A program made the position numbers and the translations under genes. Below, piece by piece: positions 8,725 to 18,206 of a stretch of DNA of 64,000 nt. Under the pieces are notes generated by a model that had not been told where the DNA came from, did not search any database, and saw only the letters and a program-made list of their open reading frames with translations. Numbering within the stretch: position 1 is the first letter of the stretch; each line of letters opens with the position of its first letter. The stretch spans positions 1 through 64,000 of the forward strand of contig NZ_JAEMNW010000004.1 in the NCBI RefSeq assembly GCF_016481275.1. The letters are read 5' to 3'. The DNA comes from Antrihabitans auranticaus. Lineage in GTDB: Bacteria > Actinomycetota > Actinomycetes > Mycobacteriales > Mycobacteriaceae.

Positions 8725-10917
8725 CTACTCGGCCTTGAATTTCAGCCAGATCGCACTGTTCGCGGGGAGGGCAACCTGCGCAGATGCCGCGCGGCCGTGC
8801 CAGCCCGGCTCGGTCGCCTGCACGGCTCCGAGGTTGCCGACCCCCGAACCGCCGTATGCCGTCGCATCGGTGTTGAGAATTTCCTTCCATCGACCCGCAG
8901 CGGGTAGCCCGACTCGGTATTCGCCGTGGACCGCGCCTGAGAAGTTGTAGAGGCATGCGACAACCGAACCGTCCGATCCGAAACGCAGGAAGCTGAGGAC
9001 GTTGTTCTCGTTGTCGTTGGCGTCGATCCAGGAGTAGCCACCGGGCGAAGTGTCCTGGGTCCAGAGCGCAGGCTCCGCCCGATAGACCGCGTTGAGGTCG
9101 CAGACCGCGCGGAAGATACCCCGGCGGAGTGGGCCGGTGTAGTCCTCGTCGAGTTGGTACCAGTCGAGGCCCCGCTCCTCGGACCATTCGGTGCGCTGGC
9201 CGAATTCCTGGCCCATGAACAGCAGCTGCTTGCCGGGATGCGCCCACATGTACGCAACGAGCGCTCGGACGCCGGCTGCCTTGGCGAAGTCGTCGCCCGG
9301 CATTCGGGTCCACAGGGTGCCTTTGCCGTGCACGACTTCGTCATGGCTGATCGGCAGCAGGTAGTTCTCGCTCCAGGCGTACATGAGGGAGAACGTGATC
9401 TCGTGATGGTGATAGGAGCGATGCACTGGGTCGTGACCGAGGAAGCCCAGCGTGTCGTGCATCCACCCCATGTTCCATTTCATGTTGAACCCGAGACCGC
9501 CGACATTCGTCGACCGTGTGACGCCGGGCCACGCCGTCGACTCCTCAGCGATAGTCACAACGCCACGATGCAGCTTGTGGACGGTCGCGTTCATTTCCTG
9601 GAGGAATCCGACGGCCTCCAGGTTTTCCCGGCCACCGTGAATGTTCGGGGTCCAGCCACCGACGGGCCGTGAATAGTCGAGATAGAGCATCGAGGCAACC
9701 GCATCGACCCGCAGGCCGTCGATGTGAAATTCGTCGATCCAGTACAGGGCGTTTGCGACCAGGAAGTTGCGTACCTCGCTGCGCCCGAAGTCGAAGACGT
9801 AGGTGCCCCAATCCAACTGCTCACCGCGCGTCGGGTCACTGTGTTCGTACAGCGGTCCGCCGTCGAAGCGGGCGAGAGCCCACTCGTCCTTGGGAAAGTG
9901 CGCGGGAACCCAGTCGACGATCACGCCGATGTTGTTCTCGTGCATGCGGTCGACGAACGCGCGGAAGTCGTCGGGCGTACCGAACCGTGCGGTAGGCGCG
10001 TAGTACGACGTGACTTGGTAGCCCCACGATCCGCCGAAGGGATGCTCGGCGACCGGTAGCAGCTCGATGTGTGTGAAGCCCGCTTCGACAACGTAGGCGG
10101 TCAGCTGTTCCGCCAGCTCGCGATAGTCGAGACCGGGTCGCCAGGAACCGAGGTGAACCTCGTACACGCTCATCGGAGCTTGGCTCGGTTCGACACCTGC
10201 GCGGGCCTCGAGCCATTCGGCATCGGTCCATTCGAAGTTGCTGGTCGAGACCACGGAGCCTGTCGCCGGCGGCAGTTCGGTCTGTGTTGCCATCGGGTCG
10301 GCTTTGTCGCGGACGGAGCCGTCACGCCCGTGAATGCGGTATTTGTACAGCTCGCCGGCGCCGATTCCGGGCACGAAGAGTTCCCATACTCCGTTGTTCA
10401 ACGCCCGCATCGGCGCCGAATTGCCGCTCCAACCATCGAAGCCGCCGATCAGCGTCACGCCGCGCGCGCCGGGGGCCCAGACCGCGAAGGACGTCCCGGT
10501 GACTTCGCCGTCGGGCGTCGTGTACGACCGTTCGTGCGCACCGAGAATTTCCCACAGACGCTCATGCCTGCCCTCGCCGAAGAGATGCAGGTCGATCTCC
10601 CCGAGTGTCGGCAGGAATCGATATCCGTCGGCAGTGACGACCGTGTTGCCCCCGTCGTAGCTGGCAACAAGGCGATAGTCCATGAGATCGCCGATCGGTA
10701 CCCGAACGCTGAACACGCCGTTCTCGACGTGCGCCATCGGGTAGTCGACGCCGCCGATTCGGGCCTTGACCTCTATCGCATGCGGACGCAGCGCCCGAAT
10801 GATCGTGCCCTTCCCGTCGGGGTGTGCACCCAGGACCGAATGCGGATTTCTGTGTACCCCCTCGGCAAGCTGCTTGAGATCTTTCTTGCTGGGCGCGGCA
10901 ATCTTTGACTTGGTCAC
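8725..10917 (-). CDS. glgB: 1,4-alpha-glucan branching enzyme GlgB
   Basis: A 730-residue GH13 enzyme that introduces alpha-1,6 branches into glucan. It has N-terminal CBM48-type modules, then the TIM barrel. The catalytic Asp lies in GLRVDAVAS (about 405), the acid/base Glu in TIAEEST (about 458), and the third Asp in [13 protein letters not shown]-terminal beta domain follows. The GTG at 10917 gives the start [14 protein letters not shown]; a longer reading to 11034 would lie inside glgE. Its start codon overlaps the stop of glgE in a GTGA quartet, so the two are translationally coupled. In the GlgE pathway it branches the linear glucan made by its partner. It ends directly against the convergent thioredoxin-like gene. 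Confidence 0.96.
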   Translation of the reverse strand: MTKSKIAAPSKKDLKQLAEGVHRNPHSVLGAHPDGKGTIIRALRPHAIEVKARIGGVDYPMAHVENGVFSVRVPIGDLMDYRLVASYDGGNTVVTADGYRFLPTLGEIDLHLFGEGRHERLWEILGAHERSYTTPDGEVTGTSFAVWAPGARGVTLIGGFDGWSGNSAPMRALNNGVWELFVPGIGAGELYKYRIHGRDGSVRDKADPMATQTELPPATGSVVSTSNFEWTDAEWLEARAGVEPSQAPMSVYEVHLGSWRPGLDYRELAEQLTAYVVEAGFTHIELLPVAEHPFGGSWGYQVTSYYAPTARFGTPDDFRAFVDRMHENNIGVIVDWVPAHFPKDEWALARFDGGPLYEHSDPTRGEQLDWGTYVFDFGRSEVRNFLVANALYWIDEFHIDGLRVDAVASMLYLDYSRPVGGWTPNIHGGRENLEAVGFLQEMNATVHKLHRGVVTIAEESTAWPGVTRSTNVGGLGFNMKWNMGWMHDTLGFLGHDPVHRSYHHHEITFSLMYAWSENYLLPISHDEVVHGKGTLWTRMPGDDFAKAAGVRALVAYMWAHPGKQLLFMGQEFGQRTEWSEERGLDWYQLDEDYTGPLRRGIFRAVCDLNAVYRAEPALWTQDTSPGGYSWIDANDNENNVLSFLRFGSDGSVVACLYNFSGAVHGEYRVGLPAAGRWKEILNTDATAYGGSGVGNLGAVQATEPGWHGRAASAQVALPANSAIWLKFKAE

Positions 10918-12944
10918 GAGAACGACTTTCGGTACGAGAGGTCGATACGAGCCGGATATGAGACGAGCGGCAGCGCGAGTATGTGTGCGACCGAACGCCA
11001 TGGCTCGAGCCGGACGAAATTCGCCTGCCCCCACTGGTACTGCTCGCCGCTGACCTCGTCAGTGACCGCGAAATGGTCGTGCCAGTCACGCCCAATTGCG
11101 GGCATGTCGAGCCAGATCGTGCCTTCTTCCGCACCGTGCGGGTTGAGGTTGACCACGGTCAGCACAGCGTCGCCGGTACCGGCGTCGACCTTTGAGTACG
11201 CGATCAACGCCTCGTTGTCGATGTGGTGAAAATGAATATTGCGTAGCTGCTGCAGCGCCGGGTGCGCACGGCGAATTTCGTTCAGGCGGGTGATCCACGG
11301 TTCGAGCGACTCGCCCCGTGCTTTGGCTTCACTGAAGGCACGCGGTCGCAACTGGTACTTCTCCGAATCGAGGTATTCCTCGGAGCCTGGTCGAACTGCT
11401 TCGTGCTCGTACAGCTCGTAGCCGGAGTAGACGCCCCACGACGGACCCATCGTCGCGGCGAGCGCGGCGCGCAGGGCGAACATTCCCGGACCGCCGTGCT
11501 GCAGGCTCTCGTGCAGGATGTCCGGAGTGTTGACGAAGAGGTTCGGCCGCGCCTCGTCGGCCTTCGCGGCGATCTCGTTGCCGAATTCGGTCAGCTCCCA
11601 GCTTGCCGTTCGCCACGTGAAGTATGTGTAGGACTGCGCGAAACCGCGGCGGGCCAGGCCGTACAGCCTCGCCGGTCGGGTGAATGCTTCGGCAAGGAAG
11701 ATGACGTCCGGGTCGGTGGTGTGCACCTGGGCGATCAGCCATTCCCAGAAGTCCGGTGGCTTGGTGTGCGGATTGTCGACACGAAAGATCCTCACCCCCA
11801 ACGAAATCCAGTGCCGCACGACGCGAAGGACCTCCGCGTAGATCCCGGCCGGGTCGTTGTCGAAGTTCACCGGATAGATGTCCTGATACTTCTTCGGCGG
11901 ATTCTCCGCGAAGGCGATGGTGCCGTCCGGCAAGACGGTGAACCACTCCGGGTGCGCTGCTGCCCAAGGATGGTCCGGCGCGCACTGCAGCGCCAAATCG
12001 AGGGCAACCTCCATTTTCAGCTCCTGCGCTCGTGCAACGAACGCCTCGAAATCCTTCTCGGTACCGAGAAGCGGGTGGATCGCGTCGTGGCCGCCCTCGT
12101 CCGAGCCGATCGCCCACGGCGAACCGACATCCTCGGGTCCGGGCGTGAGCGTGTTGTTGGGACCTTTGCGGTTGATCTTGCCGACAGGGTGGATCGGCGG
12201 AAGGTAGACGACGTCGAAACCCATTGCGGCGATGCGAGGTAGGTTTTTCGCAGCCGTCGCAAAGGTGCCGTGCACCGGTTTGCCGGCGTCGTCCCAGCCT
12301 CCGGTCGACCTGGGAAAGAGTTCGTACCAGGACCCGAACAACGCACGCTTACGCTCGACCCGCACGGTTCGCCAACCGCCGCGCGTGACGAGTTCTCGAA
12401 GCGGATACATCCGGAGTAGCTCTGCGACCTCGACGCTGAACGCCGGGGCCACGCGAGCGGGCAGCTGTCCTTCGCTGCGCAACGCGGTCGCGGCGGTGCG
12501 CAGGCGCGTGCGCTCCGAAGGCGGGGTCTCCTTTGCGGCCCGCTCGAAAAGTGTGGCGCCGATTTCGAGTTCGTTGGCGAGGTCCGTGGCCGATTGGCCC
12601 ACAGCGAGCTTCGCTTCCAGCCCGGAGCGCCACGTCGTGATCGGATCGCTCCACGCCTCGACCCGGTAGGTCCACGAGCCCTCGGTAGTCGGAGTGAACA
12701 CACCGTTGAAGACATCGGGCTGGTAGTCCGGGCTCATGCGAACCCGAGTCGACTTCGTCGCACCGGGCTCGCGAACGGCCAGTGTCGCCGATACGGCGTC
12801 ATGGCCTTCCCGCCAGACCACGGCTCGCACTGGAAAGACCTCGCCCACTACGGCTTTCGCCGCTCGCCCGCCGGCGATCTCGGGAGCGATATCGTCGATG
12901 GCGATCCGACCTGTCACCGGGCTGCTCCGTTCGACGTTGCGCAT
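10914..12944 (-). CDS. glgE: Alpha-1,4-glucan:maltose-1-phosphate maltosyltransferase GlgE
   Basis: A 676-residue GH13_3 enzyme that extends alpha-glucan using maltose-1-phosphate. The nucleophile Asp is in [15 protein letters not shown] (about residue 390) and the acid/base Glu in [17 protein letters not shown]. The N-terminal domain ([15 protein letters not shown]) is the conserved family start. I prefer the ATG at 12944 because GGGGAAGG stands just before it; a TTG at 12959 is possible. The gene leads the glgE-glgB pair and is divergent from glgP, exactly as in M. tuberculosis (Rv1326c-Rv1328). No treS or pep2 gene is in the window, so the source of maltose-1-phosphate lies elsewhere. Confidence 0.95.
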   Translation of the reverse strand: MRNVERSSPVTGRIAIDDIAPEIAGGRAAKAVVGEVFPVRAVVWREGHDAVSATLAVREPGATKSTRVRMSPDYQPDVFNGVFTPTTEGSWTYRVEAWSDPITTWRSGLEAKLAVGQSATDLANELEIGATLFERAAKETPPSERTRLRTAATALRSEGQLPARVAPAFSVEVAELLRMYPLRELVTRGGWRTVRVERKRALFGSWYELFPRSTGGWDDAGKPVHGTFATAAKNLPRIAAMGFDVVYLPPIHPVGKINRKGPNNTLTPGPEDVGSPWAIGSDEGGHDAIHPLLGTEKDFEAFVARAQELKMEVALDLALQCAPDHPWAAAHPEWFTVLPDGTIAFAENPPKKYQDIYPVNFDNDPAGIYAEVLRVVRHWISLGVRIFRVDNPHTKPPDFWEWLIAQVHTTDPDVIFLAEAFTRPARLYGLARRGFAQSYTYFTWRTASWELTEFGNEIAAKADEARPNLFVNTPDILHESLQHGGPGMFALRAALAATMGPSWGVYSGYELYEHEAVRPGSEEYLDSEKYQLRPRAFSEAKARGESLEPWITRLNEIRRAHPALQQLRNIHFHHIDNEALIAYSKVDAGTGDAVLTVVNLNPHGAEEGTIWLDMPAIGRDWHDHFAVTDEVSGEQYQWGQANFVRLEPWRSVAHILALPLVSYPARIDLSYRKSFS

Positions 12945-13026
12945 GACGACCTTCCCCAACCGTAGTCGAGTCGGGAGAACCGGGCGAGCAGACTGCGGAG
13001 AGAATGTGGCGAAGGCCGATGACCGG

Positions 13027-13032
13027 TAGTCT
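13027..13032 (+). promoter_or_regulatory. Candidate leaderless -10 element of glgP
   Basis: TAGTCT ends 7 bases before the GTG at 13040. The bases between include GCGGGG, so a weak ribosome site cannot be excluded. The 95-base gap between glgE and glgP must hold both divergent promoters. Confidence 0.45.
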
Positions 13033-13039
13033 TCGCGGG

Positions 13040-15625
13040 GTGAAGGCGTTGCGTCGGTTCACCGTCCGTGCTCATTTGCCCCAGCGCTTGGCTGCGCTCG
13101 GGCCTTTGTCGACGAATTTGCGTTGGTCGTGGCATCCGCCGACGCAGGATCTCTTCGAAGAAATCGACCCTGGGCTGTGGCTCAAGTTCGGCCACGACCC
13201 CGTTCGAATACTGGGGGAGGTGCGCGCCGGCCGACTGGACGAACTCGCCGGCGATGCCGAGTTCCTCGGCAGGCTCGACGCCGCGGCGGCCGACCTGGAG
13301 AACTACCTGACTCGACCCCAGTGGTATCAGCGCCAATTGGAGAGCGGTGCCGATCTGCCTGCGGGAATCGGCTACTTCTCCATGGAGTTCGGCGTCACCG
13401 AGGTGTTGCCGAACTACTCCGGCGGGCTCGGAATTCTCGCCGGCGATCATCTGAAGGCAGCCTCCGATCTTGGGCTCCCGTTGATCGGCGTCGGCCTCCT
13501 GTACCGCTCCGGATACTTTCGTCAGTCGCTGACGGCCGACGGCTGGCAGGCCGAGCACTATCCCGCGCTGGATCCGCAAGGTTTGCCGCTGCGCCAGTTC
13601 ACCGAAGGTGACGAAGCTTCGCCTGTGTTGATTCACGTTGCTATGCCTGGGAATCGGGTGTTGCGGGCGCGCGTATGGATTGCGCAGGTCGGTCGCGTAC
13701 CTCTGCTTCTGCTCGACTCCGACATCGCGGAGAACGACCCCGAGATGAGGGGCGTCACCGATCGCCTTTACGGCGGCGACCAGGACCACAGGATCAAGCA
13801 GGAAATTCTTGCTGGTATCGGAGGAGTTCGCGCGGTGCGGGCGTTTACTCATGCCCAGGGGTTGCCCGATCCCGACGTGTTTCACACAAACGAGGGTCAC
13901 GCCGGTTTCCTCGGCGTCGAGCGGATCCGCGAGTTCATCTCCGGTGCGGGCCTGGATTTCGATACGGCCCTCGCCGCTGTGCGCGCCGGAACCGTGTTCA
14001 CGACGCACACGCCGGTACCCGCCGGCATCGACAGATTCCCGGCCGACCTCGTCCGCCACTACTTCGGCGGCAACGGCGAGCACGACTCGACTCTGCTGCC
14101 GGGGATCTCGGTGGAGCGGATTGTCGCACTCGGCCGAGAAGCCGATCCGACGGTATTCAACATGGCGCACATGGGACTTCGGCTGGGCGAGCGAGCCAAC
14201 GGCGTATCGAAGCTGCACGGCGAGGTCAGCCGCGACATGTTCGCCGCCCTCTGGCCCGGGTTCGATTCGGCCGAGGTGCCGATCGGCTCGATTACGAACG
14301 GTGTGCACGCGCCGACGTGGGCAGCACGCGAGTGGATGCAGAAGGCTCGCGAACTGGTCGGGCCGGACCTGGTCGAGGAAGCCCGCGGCTGGGAGCGCCT
14401 GCAGAATATCGACGCCGCCGACCTCTGGTCCACGCGAAACCTGCTGCGCGGCAAGCTGGTTGCAGAGGTCCGGCGACGGGTGCACGCGTCTTGGCTGGAA
14501 CGAGGCGCGTCGGAAGCCGAATTGAGTTGGACGAAGACCGTTTTCGATCCCGACGTGCTGACAGTCGGATTCGCGCGACGCGTTCCTACTTACAAGCGGT
14601 TGACCCTGATGCTTCGCGATCCGGAGCGACTCCGCGCACTGCTGCTGAATCCGGATCGACCCGTGCAACTCGTCGTCGCGGGCAAGAGTCATCCCGCCGA
14701 CGATGGCGGAAAGGGACTGATACAGCAGGTCGTTCGGTTCGCGGACGCCGAGGACGTCCGCCACCGGATCGTCTTCCTGCCGGACTACGACATGTCGATG
14801 GCACGGTTCCTCTACTGGGGATGCGATGTCTGGCTGAACAATCCGCTGCGTCCGTTGGAAGCCTGCGGCACCTCCGGAATGAAGTCCGCGCTCAACGGCG
14901 GGCTCAATCTCTCCATCCGCGACGGCTGGTGGGACGAGATGTACGACGGCGAAAATGGTTGGGCCATACCGACTGCCGACGGCGTCACGGACGAGACGCG
15001 GCGCGACGATCTCGAGGCAAGTGCGTTGTACGACTTGCTGGAGAAGTCGGTGTTACCGCGCTTCTACGATCGTGGCGCCGACGCGATTCCAGCGCGCTGG
15101 GTCGAGATGGTTCGGCACACTCTGCAGAGTCTGGGGCCCCAGGTGCTGGCCTCCCGGATGGTCCGCGACTATGCGGTCGAGTACTACACGCCTGCGGCCC
15201 AAGCATCGCGAAAGGCGTTGGCGGACGGCTTCTCCGGTGCTCGAGCGGTGGCGGACTTCAGAAGTCGCGTCGAGTCCGCGTGGCCGTCGGTGCGGGTGAC
15301 GCAGGTCGACGCCGCCGGCCTGCCCGACACTCCGGTGATCGGCGCCAGCCTGTCACTGCGGGCGTACGTGCAGCTCGGCGGGTTGTCGCCGAAGGACGTG
15401 ACCGTCCAAGCAGTCCTGGGTCGGGTGTCCGCCTCCGACGACCTGTCGGAGGTATCGACCGTGGCGATGCAGCACGTGGGTTCCGAACCTACGGGCGAGG
15501 TGTTCGCAACGGAAACGCCCGTACCACTTTCGGGGGCGGTTGGTTACACGGTCCGCGTGTTGCCCCGGCATGAGCTGCTCGCAAGCGACGCAGAGTTGGG
15601 ATTGGTTGCAGCGCCTAATCTTTGA
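13040..15625 (+). CDS. glgP: Alpha-glucan phosphorylase GlgP
   Basis: An 861-residue GT35 phosphorylase that releases glucose-1-phosphate from glucan ends. The pyridoxal-phosphate Lys sits in [14 protein letters not shown] (about residue 615). The N-terminus has the extended domain of the actinobacterial/archaeal type ([17 protein letters not shown]), and TNGVHAPTW is also family-typical. The GTG at 13040 was chosen over an upstream ATG at 13004 from the family N-terminus [14 protein letters not shown] and the promoter spacing. It is transcribed away from glgE-glgB and is the degrading arm of the same glucan cycle. It ends 1 base before the convergent PfpI-type gene. Confidence 0.95.
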   Translation: MKALRRFTVRAHLPQRLAALGPLSTNLRWSWHPPTQDLFEEIDPGLWLKFGHDPVRILGEVRAGRLDELAGDAEFLGRLDAAAADLENYLTRPQWYQRQLESGADLPAGIGYFSMEFGVTEVLPNYSGGLGILAGDHLKAASDLGLPLIGVGLLYRSGYFRQSLTADGWQAEHYPALDPQGLPLRQFTEGDEASPVLIHVAMPGNRVLRARVWIAQVGRVPLLLLDSDIAENDPEMRGVTDRLYGGDQDHRIKQEILAGIGGVRAVRAFTHAQGLPDPDVFHTNEGHAGFLGVERIREFISGAGLDFDTALAAVRAGTVFTTHTPVPAGIDRFPADLVRHYFGGNGEHDSTLLPGISVERIVALGREADPTVFNMAHMGLRLGERANGVSKLHGEVSRDMFAALWPGFDSAEVPIGSITNGVHAPTWAAREWMQKARELVGPDLVEEARGWERLQNIDAADLWSTRNLLRGKLVAEVRRRVHASWLERGASEAELSWTKTVFDPDVLTVGFARRVPTYKRLTLMLRDPERLRALLLNPDRPVQLVVAGKSHPADDGGKGLIQQVVRFADAEDVRHRIVFLPDYDMSMARFLYWGCDVWLNNPLRPLEACGTSGMKSALNGGLNLSIRDGWWDEMYDGENGWAIPTADGVTDETRRDDLEASALYDLLEKSVLPRFYDRGADAIPARWVEMVRHTLQSLGPQVLASRMVRDYAVEYYTPAAQASRKALADGFSGARAVADFRSRVESAWPSVRVTQVDAAGLPDTPVIGASLSLRAYVQLGGLSPKDVTVQAVLGRVSASDDLSEVSTVAMQHVGSEPTGEVFATETPVPLSGAVGYTVRVLPRHELLASDAELGLVAAPNL

Positions 15626-15626
15626 G

Positions 15627-16277
15627 TCACACTGTCGCGTGTTCCCAGAGATACTCCATTCGCGTCAGGACGAGCGATCGGACGTCCGGCGTTGCCTTTG
15701 ACGGCGCACCGGAGTCGAAGGGCGGCTGCGGATCGTATTCGATACCGAGCTGAATCGCCTGCGCCACAAGGTCTCCGTACATGGCAGCGACCAGGGACAA
15801 CGCCATGTCGATGCCCGAAGACACCCCGGCGGCCGTGATGATCTTGCCCTGCGTGACCACTCTCTGCTCGGTGGAACATGCGCCGTAGGTACGAAGTTCG
15901 TCGTAGGACGCCCAATGTGTTGTCGCGCCGAGCCCGTCGAGCAAACCGGCGGCGCCCAGCAACAACGATCCCGTGCAGACCGACGTCGTGTAGGTAGTCG
16001 ACGGATGGACCGCGCGGATCCAATCGACGATCGGATCGCCGCCGCGGGCCAGTTTGCGTGCATTCGGCGCACCGGGCACGACGATGACGTCGGGCGTCCG
16101 GACCTCGTCGAAAGTATGCTCGACCGCGAAGTGGATGAGATTGTGCTCGTCCGGAACAGTCCCTCGGCGAGCAGCGCAGAACACGACTTCCGCGCCAGGC
16201 ACGTTCACCAGCACCTGGTAGGGGCCGATTGCGTCGAGCGGCGTGAAGCCTGGGTAGAGAGCGATGGCGGCTTGCAT
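15627..16277 (-). CDS. DJ-1/PfpI family protein
   Basis: A 216-residue class I glutamine-amidotransferase-like protein. The nucleophile-elbow Cys is in TTSVCTGSLLLGAAG (about residue 105), after VVPGAPNARKLARGG. Family members include isonitrile hydratases and related hydrolases, but the substrate here cannot be read from sequence. The ATG at 16277 has AAAGGA 7 bases upstream, which decides the start. The gene is 19 bases downstream of the GlxA-type regulator whose N-terminal half is the same fold, so the two are probably an operon in which the regulator senses a compound related to the enzyme's substrate. Confidence 0.85.
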   Translation of the reverse strand: MQAAIALYPGFTPLDAIGPYQVLVNVPGAEVVFCAARRGTVPDEHNLIHFAVEHTFDEVRTPDVIVVPGAPNARKLARGGDPIVDWIRAVHPSTTYTTSVCTGSLLLGAAGLLDGLGATTHWASYDELRTYGACSTEQRVVTQGKIITAAGVSSGIDMALSLVAAMYGDLVAQAIQLGIEYDPQPPFDSGAPSKATPDVRSLVLTRMEYLWEHATV

Positions 16278-16296
16278 CGGGATTCCTTTCGGTAGG

Positions 16297-17277
16297 TCAC
16301 GACGCTTTGGTAGCGAAGTGCTGGCGGTATCGGTCCGGGGTTGTTGCGAGCCGACGGGACATGGCTCGATGTAGCGTCTCGGCGTGTTTGAAGCCGACCG
16401 ACTTCGCGATGGCGGCAATTGTCAGCTCGGTCGTTTCTAGTAGTCGACGCGCCGCCTCGACTCGAAGGCTCTCGACGTAATACGCCGGAGTTTCGCCTGT
16501 TTCGGCGCGGAAGACACGGGCAAAGTTGCGTTCGCTCATTCCGGCCCGCTGAGCAAGCGCAACAACGTTCAGGTCGGCATCCAGGTTGTCCGGAATCCAC
16601 TGCTGGACAGCACGAACGGCAGGGGTCCGTGCAGGATGGCTGCGCAGCTGCGCACTGAACTGCGATTGCCCGCCGGGCCTGCGCGCGAAGACTACGAGCC
16701 AGCGCGCAATCGCGTGCGCGAGTTCGATCGTGAAGTCGTCCTCGACGAACGCGAGCGCAAGGTCGATCCCGGCTGTCACGCCGGCGGAGGTCCAGCGATT
16801 TCGGTCGCGCACATAGATCTGATCGGGCTCGACGGCGACCTCCGGATAGCGATCCGCGAGCTGGTCGCACCAGCTCCAGTGCGTCGTCGCGCGATAGCCG
16901 TCGAGCAACCCCGCCGCCGCGAGAACTTCCGCGCCGCTGCACACCGACGCAATTCGGCGCGCCCGACTGGCAAGCGCTCGAACACCGACGACCATGCGCT
17001 GGTCGGCAGCCGCCGCGAAGGCGCCGAATCCACCGACGACGACAAGTGTGTCGATTTCCGAGTTGTCCCGGGCAATTGCCGCGAGGGAACCGTCGACGCC
17101 GATGTCGATTCCGCCGAGTGCGCGGATCCGCCGACCGGTCGCCGAGGCGATGACTTTCCGGTAGGTAATTTTGCCGCGGAGGTTGTCGACACTGGTCAGG
17201 ACGTCGACAGGACCGGCGAAGTCGAGGAGTTGTATGTCGTCGTAGACGACGAAAACGACGGTTCGAATGCGATCCAT
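16297..17277 (-). CDS. GlxA-family AraC-type transcriptional regulator with DJ-1/PfpI domain
   Basis: A 326-residue protein. Residues 1-185 form a DJ-1/PfpI domain (FVVYDDIQLLDFAGPVDVL, and the Cys-containing IASVCSGAEVLAAAGLLDG). Residues 215-320 carry the two helix-turn-helix units of AraC proteins (VVALAQRAGMSERNFARVF, and IAAIAKSVGFKHAETLHRAM). The domain probably acts as a ligand sensor. It is first in a two-gene unit with the PfpI protein; the gap is 19 bases. The two proteins share the motif AAGLLDG followed by ATTHW, which suggests a common origin. Confidence 0.9.
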   Translation of the reverse strand: MDRIRTVVFVVYDDIQLLDFAGPVDVLTSVDNLRGKITYRKVIASATGRRIRALGGIDIGVDGSLAAIARDNSEIDTLVVVGGFGAFAAAADQRMVVGVRALASRARRIASVCSGAEVLAAAGLLDGYRATTHWSWCDQLADRYPEVAVEPDQIYVRDRNRWTSAGVTAGIDLALAFVEDDFTIELAHAIARWLVVFARRPGGQSQFSAQLRSHPARTPAVRAVQQWIPDNLDADLNVVALAQRAGMSERNFARVFRAETGETPAYYVESLRVEAARRLLETTELTIAAIAKSVGFKHAETLHRAMSRRLATTPDRYRQHFATKAS

Positions 17278-17331
17278 GGATCGATCATCCGGCGTCGGGC
17301 GTGTGGCTGCAATGACGACTATATGACGTTT

Positions 17332-18027
17332 TCAGCCATGACGGACGACGAGCATCTCGGAGACTCCGCGCTGGAACTCGAAACTGACGGTGCGGAGTTG
17401 TGTCGTGGCGCCCGCAGCCGCAAGTGCCCGGCGAACGTGGTCGACGAGGTCGGGCTGCGGAGCGCCGGCTTGATCTGCCAACGGGAACACGCGAACCTCG
17501 CCGCGCGTCACGCGGAGCAATTCCGCGATCGCGGACGTGTGGAACGCGAAATCGAGCCGATCTGCGTAGGTGAACAAGAGGTGCGAGCTGAGCACGATAT
17601 CGAATTCCCCCGCTTCGAAGGGCAGCGACGGCAACTGTCCCGCCACGTAACGCTCCGGATGGCCAACCAAATCGTGCGCGAACTGGTGAGCCGCCGCACG
17701 GCGCATGGCGCTGTGACCGTCCGGACTACCGTAGAAGTCCCACACGTAGCGGCTCGATGTCGCTGTCGTCCATGCTGTTCCACGCTCTGTCTCTGCGAGG
17801 ATGTGACGTGTCAGTTCGGTGGCGGGGGTTGTGTAGACCGGATCGACAGCCGTCACGCGGGCGCCGCGCCGAGTGGCCTCCGCAGTGAAACTCGAAGCGC
17901 CACCGGGACAGTCGAGAATGGTCCCGGTGAGTTCGTCGTCGAGGGCGAACATTGCCTGGTACTCGGCGAACGATCGTGCGGTGACGAGATATTCGCCGAC
18001 ACTCGTGGATTCTTGTCCGTAACTCAC
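17332..18027 (-). CDS. Class I SAM-dependent methyltransferase
   Basis: A 231-residue protein with the Rossmann-like methyltransferase pattern: motif I as ILDCPGGASSFTAEA, an acidic residue after the next strand (VTAVDPVY), and the central FDIVLSSHLLFTYADRLDF segment. The substrate is unknown. Motif I contains Cys-Pro-Gly-Gly rather than the common Gly-x-Gly-x-Gly, but this variant occurs in the family. The GTG start overlaps the stop of a possible tiny membrane-protein gene by GTGA. The 54 bases before the GlxA-type gene hold no clear terminator. Confidence 0.8.
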   Translation of the reverse strand: MSYGQESTSVGEYLVTARSFAEYQAMFALDDELTGTILDCPGGASSFTAEATRRGARVTAVDPVYTTPATELTRHILAETERGTAWTTATSSRYVWDFYGSPDGHSAMRRAAAHQFAHDLVGHPERYVAGQLPSLPFEAGEFDIVLSSHLLFTYADRLDFAFHTSAIAELLRVTRGEVRVFPLADQAGAPQPDLVDHVRRALAAAGATTQLRTVSFEFQRGVSEMLVVRHG

Positions 18028-18179
18028 GGTCTAAGTCTGGACCAGCGGGCTGGGCGAAGCCGCGAAAGGAGGGTTCCTCTGCCACCGATCAACGCAGCGA
18101 TCAATGTGCCTGTCGGTATGAAGGTTCCGATCGGTACGAGGCACCACGACGTCGCGTAAGTGAGGCCGAAGAACCACAC
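18024..18179 (-). CDS. Possible small two-helix membrane protein
   Basis: A short frame of 51 codons between the DinG-like helicase and the methyltransferase. It starts at a GTG at 18179 preceded by GGGGG, or at a TTG at 18191. It reads WFFGLTYATSWCLVPIG then a second hydrophobic stretch, and ends in an Arg-rich tail (RLRPARWSRLRP). Its TGA overlaps the methyltransferase GTG in a GTGA quartet, the arrangement used by several real pairs here (glgE-glgB, FAS-acpS, 30295-29915). I know no family for it. Without it the 180-base gap would be empty. Confidence 0.42.
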   Translation of the reverse strand: MWFFGLTYATSWCLVPIGTFIPTGTLIAALIGGRGTLLSRLRPARWSRLRP

Positions 18180-18206
18180 GGCTGCCCCCAAAGTCGGTAA
18201 GCGAGC

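Noticed and set aside
11262..12242. A 326-codon plus-strand frame over glgE
   Set aside because: It is antisense to the GlgE catalytic domain and shows only Arg/Val/Asp bias.
12914..14764. A 616-codon minus-strand frame over glgP
   Set aside because: It lies wholly over the conserved N-terminal two thirds of glgP and the glgE start and has no family features.
13675..15573. A 632-codon plus-strand frame inside glgP
   Set aside because: It is an Arg-rich alternative frame of glgP; the glgP frame carries the catalytic motifs.
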